From positions 124,001 to 188,000 of the forward strand of contig CH001355.1 of assembly GCA_000149265.1 (NCBI GenBank): a DNA stretch of 64,000 bases, in the 5' to 3' direction. Source of the stretch: Ciona savignyi (taxonomy: Eukaryota; Chordata; Ascidiacea; Phlebobranchia; Cionidae). Positions 11,509-23,102 of this stretch are shown piece by piece (the first letter of the stretch is position 1; the number at the start of each line of letters is the position of its first letter). Under the pieces are notes generated by a model that saw only the letters and a program-made list of their open reading frames with translations, made no database searches and had not been told where the DNA came from. The position numbers and the translations under genes were made by a program.

Positions 11509-12371
11509 CAGGGCCGGTTTTAGGCCGATTTGACCGATTAGTTCAAATTGGGCCCCGCGCTAGCGGGGGTCTTTCTGTATTACGAGGTTTAAAATACTAC
11601 TGAAACGTAAAATAAAAAGTGAAATAATATTCTTTCTCATAATATCAAGTTGTTATGCATCATAACCAAGTCAAATTTATATTTCTGTGCCTGCATGTTA
11701 CGTCATAATGAATATGGTTGCTAAACAATATATATATATATATATATATAAGTGGAACCCCGCTTGACGACCACCTCAATAACACGACCACCTCATTATT
11801 AGGACCACTTCAGTGCGATCCCAAATAATTTACTATAGTAATGCATTGCATTCTGTTTCAATAATGCGACCACCCCGGTTTCCAGACCAGGACCGCCATT
11901 TTTTGGTCCAAAACTTCAAATTTAACTCCGCTAAAGCGACCACACGTGCCCAATAATGTGCTTTTTGTCACCAAAATAATAAGTTTAAATTTCTTAGAAG
12001 AACGTAATCTTATAAGACAAATTTCAGGACTAACAGTTGTTTTTTGGCATTTAGTAAAAAGGGAAACGTTTTGGCTGCATATGACGACAAATTGCTTTAA
12101 AGCAAATTCGCTAACACGACCACCCCGCTTTATGACGGTCCCATAGGTGGTCAAGGTAAGTTTGGAAGTAAAACAATATATGGTAAATAAGCATCCACAT
12201 TATCTTTAATTTGTTTTATAGCAGGTATTAAATGTCTATTTTTGTAGTTTGTATGTACGGGTATGTATTTTATGATATATAAACACCCATAAATTTTGCT
12301 CTGAAGAGTAGGGGCCCCGCCATCACATTTCTAATTGGGCCCCGCGACCGCGAGTCCTAGCACCGGGCCTG
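11509..12371. mobile_element. hAT-type MITE with perfect 8-bp TSD
   Basis: The element starts CAGGGCCGGTTTTAGG and ends CCTAGCACCGGGCCTG, which are imperfect inverted repeats. It is flanked on both sides by the identical 8-bp ATTATGAT (11501-11508 and 12372-12379), the duplication length typical of hAT. GC-rich subterminal tracts (GGGCCCCGC) sit at both ends. The interior carries no transposase. It contains a TA microsatellite and a block (about 11752-12160) of repeated ACGACCACC phrases that may be a second, nested pogo-like MITE. Confidence 0.85.
11728..11751. repeat. (TA)n microsatellite
   Basis: About 12 TA units inside the hAT MITE. Confidence 0.9.
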
Positions 12372-12379
12372 ATTATGAT

Positions 12380-13940
12380 AAATTCATCACCGTTATAGTT
12401 TGGGAGATATAATATTTGTGACACAATGCACATTATTCTGTAACAATGGAGAGTCGTCACAGTAATGTTAACATAATTTAATCGGAGTGTGAAGAAGTCT
12501 TTTACTGTCTTTAAAAATGCCACTAATGCCGTTACAATTCAGATTTTTTTTTGAACTATTAGGCTACGAAGTATGAAGTCTGCAGCGGGCCACATAAATA
12601 GGTACCGCGAGCCGTATGTTGCACCCCTCTGTACTAGACCTTCGGGTAAAATTGTTATTACATAAATGTGATTGGTTTTGAAATAGGTAAGAAAGGAGGA
12701 TGTTTTTCCTGTAAGTTTTCGGACCTATTTAAGCTTTAAATTCAAATGCAAAAATCCATTAAATGACGTGTTCGTGCAATTATTTAAAAGTGACGTTTTA
12801 AATAAATAAATATTGATATATAACATAACGTTGTTCTATTTGTATCTTTACTTAGTGCAATTCAAAATTCGTCATTTTGATTTTACACCGCCAGCTAAAA
12901 GCAGTTTTCGCTTTAGCGAAATTAGATTTTTCTAAGTAACGGTAACGCGGGAAAATTTTTAATAAGTCGCCCGCTTAGCCAGTCATTAGAACAATAGCGC
13001 ACCACATATTAATCCAGCAAACCAGTCGACCTATTTCTGACTACTAATTTACCGGTTCCTCTAAATACCCAATGTGGGCAGTGTGCCGGAGTTAGGGTAA
13101 GGTGTTTCAAGTGCACTGGGTATTATTTAGAGTTACTCCTAATTTTAATTTACAAGTATAGATCGTACTGTAGACAGCGCCAAAAACTTTTTTTCTAATG
13201 TAGAGGCGGTGTGCTAGGATCTTATAGGCTGGGTTTTTATAGCCTAAGTTGCAGGTCTAAAACAGTTTAGTCAAACTTCGTGGTCTGGTTTACGATATGG
13301 CCGTAAAGCCACCATAAAAACTTTCTAAAACCCCAGTAAAATAGATACTTAAACTGAGTTTTAAATGTGGATACACACACGGGTTGGGTGTCTGCCAGTC
13401 TATATATCTATTTTTTTTAATATTGTATAAAAACGTGATCAGAACTGAAACTGGAAACTAATCCTAGGCGGGCCTTAACGAATTTGCCATTTCCTAGATG
13501 TACTAGCATTCACATCACATTTCTCTGATGGTAAAATCCGAAGCTGTAAAAGTGGAAGTGGTGCGAATTTTTTAAGAAGTACCAGATTGGGATGACGGTA
13601 GACACACAACAAGACTTACATCAGTGCAATGTGATGTTGACAAAACAATAACTCGATCTGATTCCACTGTTAACCAAATAGCTGCATGGTTATTTTTTGA
13701 TTTTGTACATAATTGTTCTTTAATAAAAAAATAAAAATGTCAATACCCGCATGGTATCATCAAGAAGTGTATTCTAGACATGGTATATACCAGGGTGTTC
13801 GCTGATAATATGCGGAGGAAGGTACAGAAACACGGCGCAGACTAGGAGGTTATTTGGGAAAAACCTTGGTTTTATCATCGGCGCGCCAAGCATAAAATTT
13901 ACAAGGTTACCTCGCATGCCGATGTAACATTAGGATAGAA
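12380..13940. other. non-coding, no gene recognised
   Basis: AT-rich with short chance frames only. A small palindrome (TTTCGCTTTAGCGAAA, near 12908) is present. Confidence 0.4.
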
Positions 13941-14229
13941 TAGGATATTCATCTTTATCCCCGTCGATGGGAAAACCAAGGGGGTTAACACACGGGCAAT
14001 CGTCAGATCACCTCGCGCCCATCGTCGGGTTACCGGAGCTATTGCAGTGTGTTGTATATGATAGACATATTCCTTTAATTTGGTAGAACCCATTAATCCT
14101 CTGGGTTCAGGGAAATGTCCGTAAAGTGCCTTGCCCAAGGACACAATCGACTAGCTAGCGACCAGTTTCGCACCTACAACCTTTCGATTGAAAGGCGACG
14201 CACTTATAACCGCTACACCAACGGGCCGG
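13941..14229 (-). repeat. tRNA-derived SINE, family A
   Basis: A nearly full copy of the main SINE of this window, in minus orientation. Its tRNA-like head (minus sense) reads GCGTCGCCTTTCAATCGAAA then GGTTGTAGGTGCGAAACTGG, resembling pol III box A/B regions. The core TCCTTGGGCAAGGCACTTTA and the tail with CACACTGCAATAGCTCCGG are shared with copies at 25.8, 28.7, 30.9, 33.9, 51.4, 55.0 and 56.0 kb. Confidence 0.8.
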
Positions 14230-14435
14230 ATGTATATAGTTAGTACGGTTTACCATAATGTTAAATTTTAAATTAGAGAATTCGATTAGTAGAATTTGAC
14301 ACAAGATAATAAAGCAAGGCATTATAATAAGGGACAAACAAGAGTATTTTATTTATATTATCTGCTATTTAATTTGCTGTAATAAATACATTTTCGAATT
14401 GTGATAAAAAGACCATTATTTATATTAGTTGGTAT

Positions 14436-14584
14436 TGTAGCGACCTCCCGTCATCTATTTTACATAATGTGTGACGTCATTACGCATTGCCTTTTTCATG
14501 TGCTTTTTGTGCCCGTCGCTTTGGGTTTGTGTAACGAGTTTCTTTTCCTATGACGTTACTGCAAATAAAGAAGCTGTCGCTTCA
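14436..14584 (+). repeat. Gypsy 5' LTR
   Basis: 149 bp beginning TGTAGCGACCTCCCG and ending CGCTTCA. It includes GCAAATAAAG near the 3' end, which contains a polyadenylation hexamer. It is unusually short for a Gypsy LTR. Confidence 0.93.
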
Positions 14585-14585
14585 C

Positions 14586-14598
14586 TGGTGACCCCGAC
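14586..14598 (+). promoter_or_regulatory. primer-binding site
   Basis: TGGTGACCCCGAC begins one base after the 5' LTR. The leading TGG is complementary to a tRNA 3' CCA end. I cannot name the tRNA with certainty. Confidence 0.7.
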
Positions 14599-14633
14599 CT
14601 TCAAAAACGACTTTTTGAAGTTTACTTGATAAA

Positions 14634-15308
14634 ATGTTCGAGAACGAAGACACGCAAAACTCCGTAGCGGTAAAACTTGCCACGTTTTGGACAACGCAGC
14701 CAAGAGTGTGGTTCCGGCAAGCTGAAGCACAGTTCGCTCTTAAGAAGGTTACAGTCGACCAAACTAAATACTTCTACGTTGTGGCAGCTTTAGACCAAGG
14801 AACAGCAAGTCGCTTCATCGATCTGCTTGAGAACCCACCACACGAAAACAAGTATGCGGCAATTAAGGGTCGTCTGCTTTCTTCGTTCAGTCTAACAAGA
14901 TCGCAAAGAGCGAAGCGCTTGCTACACATGCCACCTTTAGGAGACAGAATGCCATCAGCTCTAATGGACGAAATGCTGGCACTTTTGGGAAACGAAGAAA
15001 GGTGTTTTCTGTTTCGTGAGCTCTTCCTGGAACTACTACTAGCACACATACGCACGGGATTGGCAACACAAGAAGTCGACGATTACCGGATTTTAGCGAA
15101 GCAAGCTGACGCAATGTTGTTGGCCGGGCGAGAAGACACAGATTACACGATTTCCAAGGTATTTAGACGAAAACCCCGTACTTCTTCACCACGTAAAGTC
15201 GACGACGTCGACCCGGTTTGTTTTTATCACCGAAGTTTTGGAAACAAAGCCCGACAATGCCGTCCACCATGCTCATTTCAGGGAAACGAGGAAGCCGACC
15301 GTCGGTAG
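14634..15308 (+). CDS. gag: Gypsy Gag polyprotein
   Basis: 224 codons starting at ATG 14634, 50 bp after the LTR. Gag forms the retrotransposon particle and binds its RNA. The capsid-like region includes WFRQAEAQF (residues about 23-31), LGDRMPSALMDEMLAL (about 102-117) and a following FLELLLAHIRTGLA. A C-terminal zinc knuckle CFYHRSFGNKARQC (about 196-209) is of the CxxH...C type found in mag-like elements. The frame overlaps pol by 91 nt in the -1 frame, so a -1 ribosomal frameshift is likely; I did not pin down the slippery site. The frame is open throughout. Confidence 0.88.
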   Translation: MFENEDTQNSVAVKLATFWTTQPRVWFRQAEAQFALKKVTVDQTKYFYVVAALDQGTASRFIDLLENPPHENKYAAIKGRLLSSFSLTRSQRAKRLLHMPPLGDRMPSALMDEMLALLGNEERCFLFRELFLELLLAHIRTGLATQEVDDYRILAKQADAMLLAGREDTDYTISKVFRRKPRTSSPRKVDDVDPVCFYHRSFGNKARQCRPPCSFQGNEEADRR

Positions 15309-16021
15309 TTACAGCGACGGTCGGCAGAATTGGCAGTCTTTTTTCGGCGTGGGACCGCTCATTTGGTCGACATTTTCTAGTCGACACTGGTGCAGAGATT
15401 AGTGTATTGCCACCTACAGGACTTGAACGCCGTACCAATCAGCCTGGACCAGACCTCATCGCGGCTAACGGGAGTAAAATTAGAACTTACGGCTCCCGTT
15501 TAATCTCATTGGATTTGCCAGCTGGAAAATTTAAATGGAAATTTGTCCTGGCAGAAGTCACTAGGCAATTACTGGGAGCGGATTTCCTACGAGCGCATGG
15601 CTTATTGGTGGACCTCAAGAGCAAGCGGTTAATCAACGCAAAAACGTTTGTTAGCACTCCAATCTCCACGATGCCACAATCAGCGCCGCGCCTAAACGTC
15701 GTATCCTGGCAAAAATCACCCTACATGCGCCTACTCGCCGAATTTCCCACCATTACCACGCCGCACTTCTCCAATTCGATTCCGAAACATGGTGTTCAAC
15801 ACTTCATCATCACAAACGGCCCTCCAGTTCACGCCCACGCTCGACGTTTGCACCCAGAGAAACTTGTCCTTGCCAAACAGGAATTTGAAAACATGCTGCA
15901 AATGGGAATAATCCGACGTTCGTCAAGTCCCTGGGCATCGCCATTGCACATGGTCAAAAAATCTACGGGTGAATGGAGACCCTGTGGCGATTATAGAAGG
16001 CTTAATGCAGCTACTCAACCC
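15218..16021 (+). CDS. pol: Gypsy Pol, 5' part (protease and start of RT)
   Basis: This frame overlaps the end of gag in the -1 frame. FLVDTGAEISVLPPT (about 15374-15418) is the aspartic protease active site. After a linker, the RT begins with [19 protein letters not shown] and [20 protein letters not shown]. At 16022 the sequence leaves Gypsy and enters LINE DNA, giving a premature stop at 16058-16060. The last 553 bp are repeated at 17689-18241 with 4 differences, all within the first ~130 bp. Confidence 0.88.
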
Positions 16022-17588
16022 ACAACGGGAACATCAGCGATAAACCGAACGAAATATTAGACTATATTCATAACTATTACAATAATTTATGGGGACAAAC
16101 ATCTGAAATAGAAAACCAAGACCAATATATAGATGACATAGACTTCCCCAATAATTAACGACGATATGGATATATTAAACAAATCGATAGGAGTAACGGA
16201 AATAGAAACGGCAATAAAACAAATGAATTCGGACAGCTCACCTGGATTGGACGGCCTTACCAATAATTTCTATAAAGCTTTTGCGGACGTAATCAAATTC
16301 GACTTAGAGGAATTATATAATAACATTTTTATACGGGGAACAATGTCTGAAAGCATGAAAACAGCGGTGGTGAAATTGATATATAAAAAAGGTGATCGAA
16401 ACGAAGCGAAAAATTGGCGACCGATATCTCTACTTAACACGGACTATAAAATTCTAAGTAAAATCATCAGTAATAGATTGGATACGGTACTCGATAAAAT
16501 AATAAGTAATAATCAAAAATGCGGAATAAAGGGGCGAACAATAGAAGAAGCGTTAATGAATATTACGGCGTGCATCGACTCAGCGAATCTATTTAATAAG
16601 AATCTTATCATATTAGGTATTGACTTTGAGAAAGCATTCGACAAAATCGACCACGGACTTATAATAAAAATCTTAGAAAAATTAAAACTCCCGCCTAACT
16701 TTATAAAATGGATTAAAATAATATACCATAACATAAACAGTAAAATTGAATTAAATGGGGCTTTCACGAAACAGATTAATATAAATAGAGGAATACGCCA
16801 AGGATGTCCGCTCAGCATGGCATTATTTATGATAGGAATCGATGCACTTACACGAAAAATTAATAACAACGCGAACATAAAAGGGTACAAATTAGGAAAA
16901 GTGGAAGTTAAAGCGCAACAATATGCCGATGATCTAACGATTTTACTGAACGATCCAAATTCAATTAAAAATGTTATATCGGAACTAAAACGATTTGAAA
17001 AAGTATCCGGACAAAAAACCAACGAATCCAAAACGCAAATAATGACAAACGACGCAACGGCGATTATCGAAATCTCCAGGCTATTTCCGAATGTAAACGT
17101 AATTAACGAAATAAAAATTCTGGGTGTCTATTTCAGCTTCGAACATAAATGCGATGTTAAAAACTGGAACAAAGCAAAGAAATCTATAATCAACGTAAGT
17201 GGGATAAATTTGAAAAGGAGACTTACCCTCAAAGGAAAGAAAATACTAATAAACGCGTTAATGATGCCAATGACTAATCACATAAGTAAATTTATACCGA
17301 TCAACAAAGAAAATTTGGAAACTATCAATAGGACTTTTTTTAAATTCTTATGGTACCCAATGCGCATTGAAACAGTCAAACGGAAAAAGTTAATCGCGCC
17401 ATTAAAAGACGGGGGATTATACATTCCAGATATCAAATCCAAAGTAGAAGCGGCTCAACTAACGCAGATAATCAAATTACAAAAAATAGATCAAATAGAG
17501 GAAATATGGCAAGAATGGTCAAGATATAACTTCGGTTCAACAATGAAAATAATAAACGCCAAATTATATTCAAACAATGCGCTTAATG
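16022..17588 (+). pseudogene. non-LTR (L1/Tx1-like) LINE ORF2 fragment
   Basis: The fragment encodes the reverse transcriptase of a non-LTR retrotransposon. From 16166 the frame shows SPGLDGL, KGDRNEAKNWRPISLLN, GIDFEKAFDKIDH, GIRQGCPLS and the catalytic QYADD, followed by the thumb (LGVYFSFEH) and a downstream WYPMRIETVKRKKL/ LKDGGLYIPDI segment typical of L1/Tx1-type ORF2. Upstream (about 16022-16155) the endonuclease-RT linker is readable in another frame, so there is a frameshift near 16155. Both ends are truncated: the left at the Gypsy junction, the right at the N gap. It lacks a visible endonuclease domain, poly-A tail or target duplication, so I cannot show it inserted as a normal LINE. 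Its base usage (A-rich) differs sharply from the Gypsy around it. Confidence 0.85.
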
Positions 17589-17688
17589 NNNNNNNNNNNN
17601 NNNNNNNNNNNNNNNNNNNNNNNNNNNNNNNNNNNNNNNNNNNNNNNNNNNNNNNNNNNNNNNNNNNNNNNNNNNNNNNNNNNNNNNN
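17589..17688. other. assembly gap (100 N)
   Basis: Exactly 100 Ns, the usual placeholder for a gap of unknown size. It lies between LINE and restarted Gypsy sequence. Confidence 0.98.
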
Positions 17689-19868
17689 CGGGAGTAAAAT
17701 TAGAACTTACGGCTCCCGTTTAATCTCATTGGATTTGCCAGCTGGAAAATTAAAATGGAAATTTGTCCTGGCAGAAGTCACTAGGCCACTACTGGGAGCG
17801 GATTTCCTACCAGCGCATGGCTTATTGGTGGACCTCAAGAGCAAGCGGTTAATCAACGCAAAAACGTTTGTTAGCACTCCAATCTCCACGATGCCACAAT
17901 CAGCGCCGCGCCTAAACGTCGTATCCTGGCAAAAATCACCCTACATGCGCCTACTCGCCGAATTTCCCACCATTACCACGCCGCACTTCTCCAATTCGAT
18001 TCCGAAACATGGTGTTCAACACTTCATCATCACAAACGGCCCTCCAGTTCACGCCCACGCTCGACGTTTGCACCCAGAGAAACTTGTCCTTGCCAAACAG
18101 GAATTTGAAAACATGCTGCAAATGGGAATAATCCGACGTTCGTCAAGTCCCTGGGCATCGCCATTGCACATGGTCAAAAAATCTACGGGTGAATGGAGAC
18201 CCTGTGGCGATTATAGAAGGCTTAATGCAGCTACTCAACCCGACCGATACTCAATTCCGCACATCCACGACTTTTCAGCTCGTTTAGCTGGAGCTCGCGT
18301 TTTCTCCAAGGTAGACCTCGTAAGGGGATACCATCAAGTTCCCGTGGCCGAGGAAGACATACCAAAAACCGCTGTCATAACGCCGTTTGGTTTATTAGAA
18401 TTCTTCTTACGAATGCCATTTGGGTTAAAGAACGCTGCACAAACATTCCAACGTCTCATGGACACGGTGTGTCAATCCCTGCCTTTCGTTTACATTTATC
18501 GCGATGATATTCTTGTGGCCAGCGCATCATTTTCTGAACATCATAAACATTTAAAACAGCTCTTTAAACAACTTGATGATTACGGACTTGTGATCAATTT
18601 AAACAAGTGCCAGTTTGGGGTCGAAAAAATCGATTTCCTCGGACACCGCGTAGACAGAGATGGTGCTCAACCACTTCCGGACAAGGTCGCAGCAATCCAG
18701 CAGTTTCCCCGTCCCACTTCGATTCAGGAATTTGCAGGTATGATAAACTACTATCATCGTTTCATACCGCGTGCTGCCAGCATCATGTCGCCAATTTACG
18801 ACTCTTTGTCCGGAAAACCATCTAAATTAATTTGGAATGACAAATTGGACTCTTCCTTCACCGCGGCTAAAACAGCCTTGGCAAACGCTACATTGTTGCA
18901 CCATCCTGTACCACACGCGACAACCGCTGTAACTACAGACGCATCACAACACTCCGTCGGCGCAGTGTTGCAGCAACTTATCGGTGGCGAATGGCAACCG
19001 CTCGCATTTTTTAGCAAACGCCTGCGCGCGCCCGAGCTAAAGTACAGCGCATTTGACAGAGAACTACTTGCTCTACACTTGTCCATACGACATTTTAGGT
19101 ATTTTCTGGAAGGCCGCATATTTACCGCTTATACGGATCACAAACCGCTTACCTTTGCATTCGCAAAGGTACAGACGCCCTGGTCTGCCAGGCAGCAACG
19201 TCATCTGTCTGCCATCTCCGAGTATACGACAGACGTACGACACATCGAAGGAATGCGCAACCACGTTGCTGACGCTCTATCACGTGGTAGTATTGGTTCA
19301 ATCGAACTCCCGCTCGATTTGGATTACACGTCCCTGGCAGCGGCGCAGATGGACCCGGAAATACAAGCATATCGTACCGCCATTACTAACCTCAAACTGG
19401 AGGATATACAACTCGGCCAGTCGAACCAAACGTTACTATGTGACGTTTCTGCCGGTTACCCACGCCCGATCGTCCCCAAATCTTGGCAAAGAAAGGTTTT
19501 TGATGTGGTTCACGGCCTGTCTCATCCCTCGATTCGAGCCACACGAAAACTCGTCGCTTCAAAGTTTGTATGGCATGGCTTACACAAACAAGTGGGAGTA
19601 TGGGCAAAGCAGTGCGTGCATTGCCAGAAGTCGAAAATTCAAACTCACGTTCGTGCTCCATTAGCCGCCTACCCACGTGTCCAAGGCAGGTTCAGTCACA
19701 TCAATTTGGATATCGTCGGACCGTTGCCATCTTCACAAGGAAACACTTATTTACTGACAATGGTTGACCGTTTCACCAGGTGGCCAGAAGCGATTCCCAT
19801 GCCAGACGCGACCACCATCACATGCGCCAGAGCCTTTGTCTTTCATTGGGTTTCACGATTTGGAGTGA
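17689..19868 (+). CDS. pol: Gypsy Pol, RT-RNase H-integrase (broken)
   Basis: The frame resumes in the protease-RT linker and runs through RT ([56 protein letters not shown]), RNase H ([41 protein letters not shown]) and integrase (zinc finger HGLSHPS...CVHCQKSK; catalytic core [26 protein letters not shown]). The RT box reads YRDD where the family has YxDD with a small or hydrophobic x, an odd substitution. At about 19864-19872 a 4-bp tandem AGTG duplication shifts the frame just before the second integrase Asp, so the wrong frame ends at 19987. Confidence 0.9.
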
Positions 19869-20637
19869 GTGCCGTGCGACATTTCGTCCGATCGAGGATC
19901 CCAATTTACCTCCGAACTGTGGACTACCTTCAATCAGCTGCTGGGTATCAGACTACACCGCTCGTGCTCGTTTCACCCACAGGCTAACGGTTTAATTGAA
20001 CGATTTCACAGGCATCTTAAAAGCGCACTGATGGCTCGGCTAACAGGACCCAACTGGATAGATGCATTACCATGGGTTATGCTTGGGATTCGTACCGCCC
20101 CAAAGGAAGATCTTCGAACAACATCGGCGGAATTAGTTTACGGCTCGCATATAAAAGTTCCTGGTGATTTTTTTACAGCCAACCAAAACCAAGAAGCTCC
20201 ACGTACTGTGATGCCAGCATTAAGAGACGCTGTTCGCCAACTTTTACCAAGCGCAATGAATGTCACGTCACGGCATTGTCCGAACAATGGTACCAAAAAC
20301 CCTGAACTCCAGTCCATACGTGTTTCTACGAATAGACAAGCACCGCCCACCTTTGACACCACCGTATGAAGGCCCATATCGTGTATTACAAAGAACTGAC
20401 AAAACTTACACGATAGATATGGGGGGTCGCGAGCAGGTGGTATCCATAGACCGCCTAAAGCCCGCACACCTGGACTTGACGCAACCTGTACAAGAGCACC
20501 AACCACCGCGACGAGGAAGGCCACCAAACCCTAATCACACCGAGACATCCGCACGACAAACCATGACCGAAGAACCAGTTACTCCTTGTACGAGTAGTGG
20601 TCGACATGTCCGACCTCCTGTACGTTTCAGATCGTAA
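19869..20637 (+). CDS. pol: Gypsy integrase, C-terminal part
   Basis: In the restored frame the integrase continues with [12 protein letters not shown] (second catalytic Asp) and [19 protein letters not shown] (catalytic Glu). A second frameshift near 20257 moves the coding sense to the frame running to 20637, which holds the GPY/F module ([31 protein letters not shown]) and a Pro-rich tail. The stop lies 28 bp before the 3' LTR. Two frameshifts make this copy unable to make a complete integrase. Confidence 0.85.
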
Positions 20638-20653
20638 TTACATGTCCGCTTCT

Positions 20654-20665
20654 GGCGGGGGGTAC
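20654..20665 (+). promoter_or_regulatory. polypurine tract
   Basis: GGCGGGGGGTAC directly before the 3' LTR is the expected plus-strand primer site. Confidence 0.7.
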
Positions 20666-20814
20666 TGTAGCGACCTCCCGTCATCTATTTTACATAATGT
20701 GTGACGTCATTACGCATTGCCCTTTTCATGTGCTTTTTGTGCCCGTCGCTTTGGGTTTGTGTAACGAGTTTCTTTTCCTATGACGTTACTGCAAATAAAG
20801 AAGCTGCCGCTTCA
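20666..20814 (+). repeat. Gypsy 3' LTR
   Basis: 149 bp, same as the 5' LTR except for two T/C differences (one in GCATTGCC[C/T]TTT, one in GCTG[T/C]CGC). Confidence 0.93.
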
Positions 20815-20818
20815 GTAT

Positions 20819-23102
20819 ATACAATTGGGACATCTTAATTATACTACAAAACTAATTTATATAAATTTCAGATAAGTGGATATTTTATGATTTAAAGGCC
20901 AAGTTTGTGGCAAAAATTTAAATAAATGAACAACTTCGGTAAATTATTGTGTAGGCTATATGATATACATTTTCAACTTAAAATCGATTAGGTATGCATT
21001 ATTTGGTTGTATTTGCATTCAATGGCAAAGGTGTTGTTATAGTAGCTTGGTGGCAAGTATCATTATTCTGTATTATTAAATTGCGAGACATTCATAATGA
21101 AACCTTAAATGTTTTTAAAGTAAGTACTTGTTTGTTGTGTTGTTTTCGGTGTAAATAACTTAAAAGGTCAAATTGAACAGTTAAAAGTGTGTAAAGGTGT
21201 GGGCAAACAATATGTAAACACGAAAATTCATCTAGAATTGGTTTGGAATAATTCTCAAATAAAGGAGGATAATTTGGATCGATCACCTTCGTGCAAAATC
21301 GTTGGTAAATTGTGAAATCCAAGTTAATAATACGAAATTTAACTTATTTTAATTTTTAAGCTTTAACTGGTGAAAATGCTCGTTTCGAATGTAAACAATT
21401 CCACGAAGGAATACTCGCAGTGGAGGCTGACTGTAATGAGGTTGATATATATATTTTATGTGTTGTTAAATATTTTTTGAACTATGTATTGCAAACTAAA
21501 ACCAGAAAGTCAAGGTCTGAAAACAGTTGGATAAAATGTTTTTGGAGGAACAACTGTGCAATTTTATCTGTCAAAATGCCACCCTAAGAAGATACAATTA
21601 GATGGGCGATTGAATTTTAAAGCACAACACATTCTGCGTATGAACATTTGCGAATGTAAATTGTATACAGATTTTGCAGTTATCATCAATTCACTTGCTA
21701 ATTTGAACTTTAAGTTTCAACTATAAAAGTACCAGTAGTAACAGTTTTTATTTAGGAATTAGTGACCTGGATGTTGTTGGTGCCAAATAACAATAAATTT
21801 GCCACATATGTTCTGGTTAGGTTGAGCAATGTTGAAACCAAATGCTAAAAATATAATAGCATCTTGCAGTATTTTATGTTCTTTCATGCCCATTGCTTGG
21901 TACCCAACAAAGACGACCCCCGCAGTATCGTCCTTTTCCGTGTATTTTAGAAATTATTGTCAGAACGACAGGCTTGCAGCCTTTAAATACATGATCTTAT
22001 TGCTGATGGAATGTCGACAAACCGTCAGTTTTTCAAAATGATGTGGTATCGCAACAGTAACTTTAGACCAACCTTATTGTGCACCAAATCATATTGCTTC
22101 GAATCGACCATATGTTCGGACACTTCTTATCTATTAAAGTGGTAAGACAGAAAAAAATCTGTTTATATATTGTTCATATTGAGTTTATATTAAATATTAT
22201 TTAAAAAAAATTACAGACCGTGTGTAACAGTTTCCATGCTTCAAAACCGAGTGGTTTCCAAGTATATAAATAAAACGAAAATTATATATTGTGATTATAG
22301 AAAAGCTTTATGAATGTAAACAACAAATGCCGATATTATGGGAAACCAGCTCGTCCCTTCTTGCTCATGTGTAACATTCACTCACCAAAGTTACAGTTAT
22401 ATTGCTTTTATTAAAGAATGCGTATTTATATAGTTTAATATTTTAGCTTGATGAAAGTTAACCTTGCAAATGATGTTCTGAATTACAAAGTTGACAAATA
22501 TAACTGCAGATTTTGTATTGCCATTTGATCACTTAATTTTGAAAGATCTACATTTGTATATTAAAAAAAGTTTGGAAACCAGTAATGTCAATTGCAAATT
22601 TATATTTTACAAATTGGTTTACTGTTATGAATTGTGGGGTGCAATACCCCATTCGCTCTACTGATGATGCAGTTGCCGTGGTTGAAGAATCACTTTTTAC
22701 TACCAACTCTTGTAAATAGAAAGGTAAAAGTAACTCAACGTTTATATTGCGGAAAGATTTCTAATGCAAAATAAGTGATGTTGGATGGAGAATCAATCCC
22801 CTTGGAGAAAACAAGAGAATTTATAGACCTACCTTAGAAGGTCTAGTTTTCACCACACAACACCCTAGACCTTAGCTGCTGGATTATGTGTGCTTAAAAA
22901 GTTTCACACAAGATATCCTTTAACCCTTTTTAGTATGTCTCAAGGATTGCCCATAAAAGTAAAACTTTAGTTTTAGAGACAGTTGGCCTCGGTCATCAAA
23001 TCCCAACATCACACAGAGGAAAAGAAGGCAAATACAACCTTTTTCAAAAAATGCACAATCACTTGGTGAAGACCCAATGCCGAAGCGTCACAAGTTATAT
23101 AG
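20819..23102. other. non-coding, no gene recognised
   Basis: AT-rich. Some phrases recur loosely between 21.4-21.7 and 22.3-22.6 kb (for example GAATGTAAACAA and a GATTTTGTA/TTTGCAGTT context), suggesting an old duplication, but no frame carries a known motif. Confidence 0.35.

Larger units (their letters stand above)
14436..20814 (+). mobile_element. Ty3/Gypsy LTR retrotransposon, interrupted by LINE and gap
   Basis: The element has two 149-bp LTRs (TG...CA), a primer-binding site, gag with a zinc knuckle, pol in the order protease, reverse transcriptase, RNase H, integrase, and a polypurine tract. It is flanked by GTAT on both sides (14432-14435, 20815-20818). The LTRs differ at 2 of 149 positions, so insertion was recent. 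The gag resembles the mag-like group (LGDRMPSALMDEM, CFYHxxFGxxARxC). The copy is not intact: pol is broken at 16022 by LINE sequence, a 100-N gap follows, pol restarts 553 bp upstream of the break, and two frameshifts lie in integrase. Confidence 0.93.

Noticed and set aside
16513..17031. 172-codon minus ORF
   Set aside because: Antisense shadow of the LINE reverse transcriptase.
16166..19987. One apparent 1273-residue ORF joining LINE RT to Gypsy pol
   Set aside because: It reads through 100 Ns. The two halves are different retrotransposon classes and the join is not a real coding sequence.
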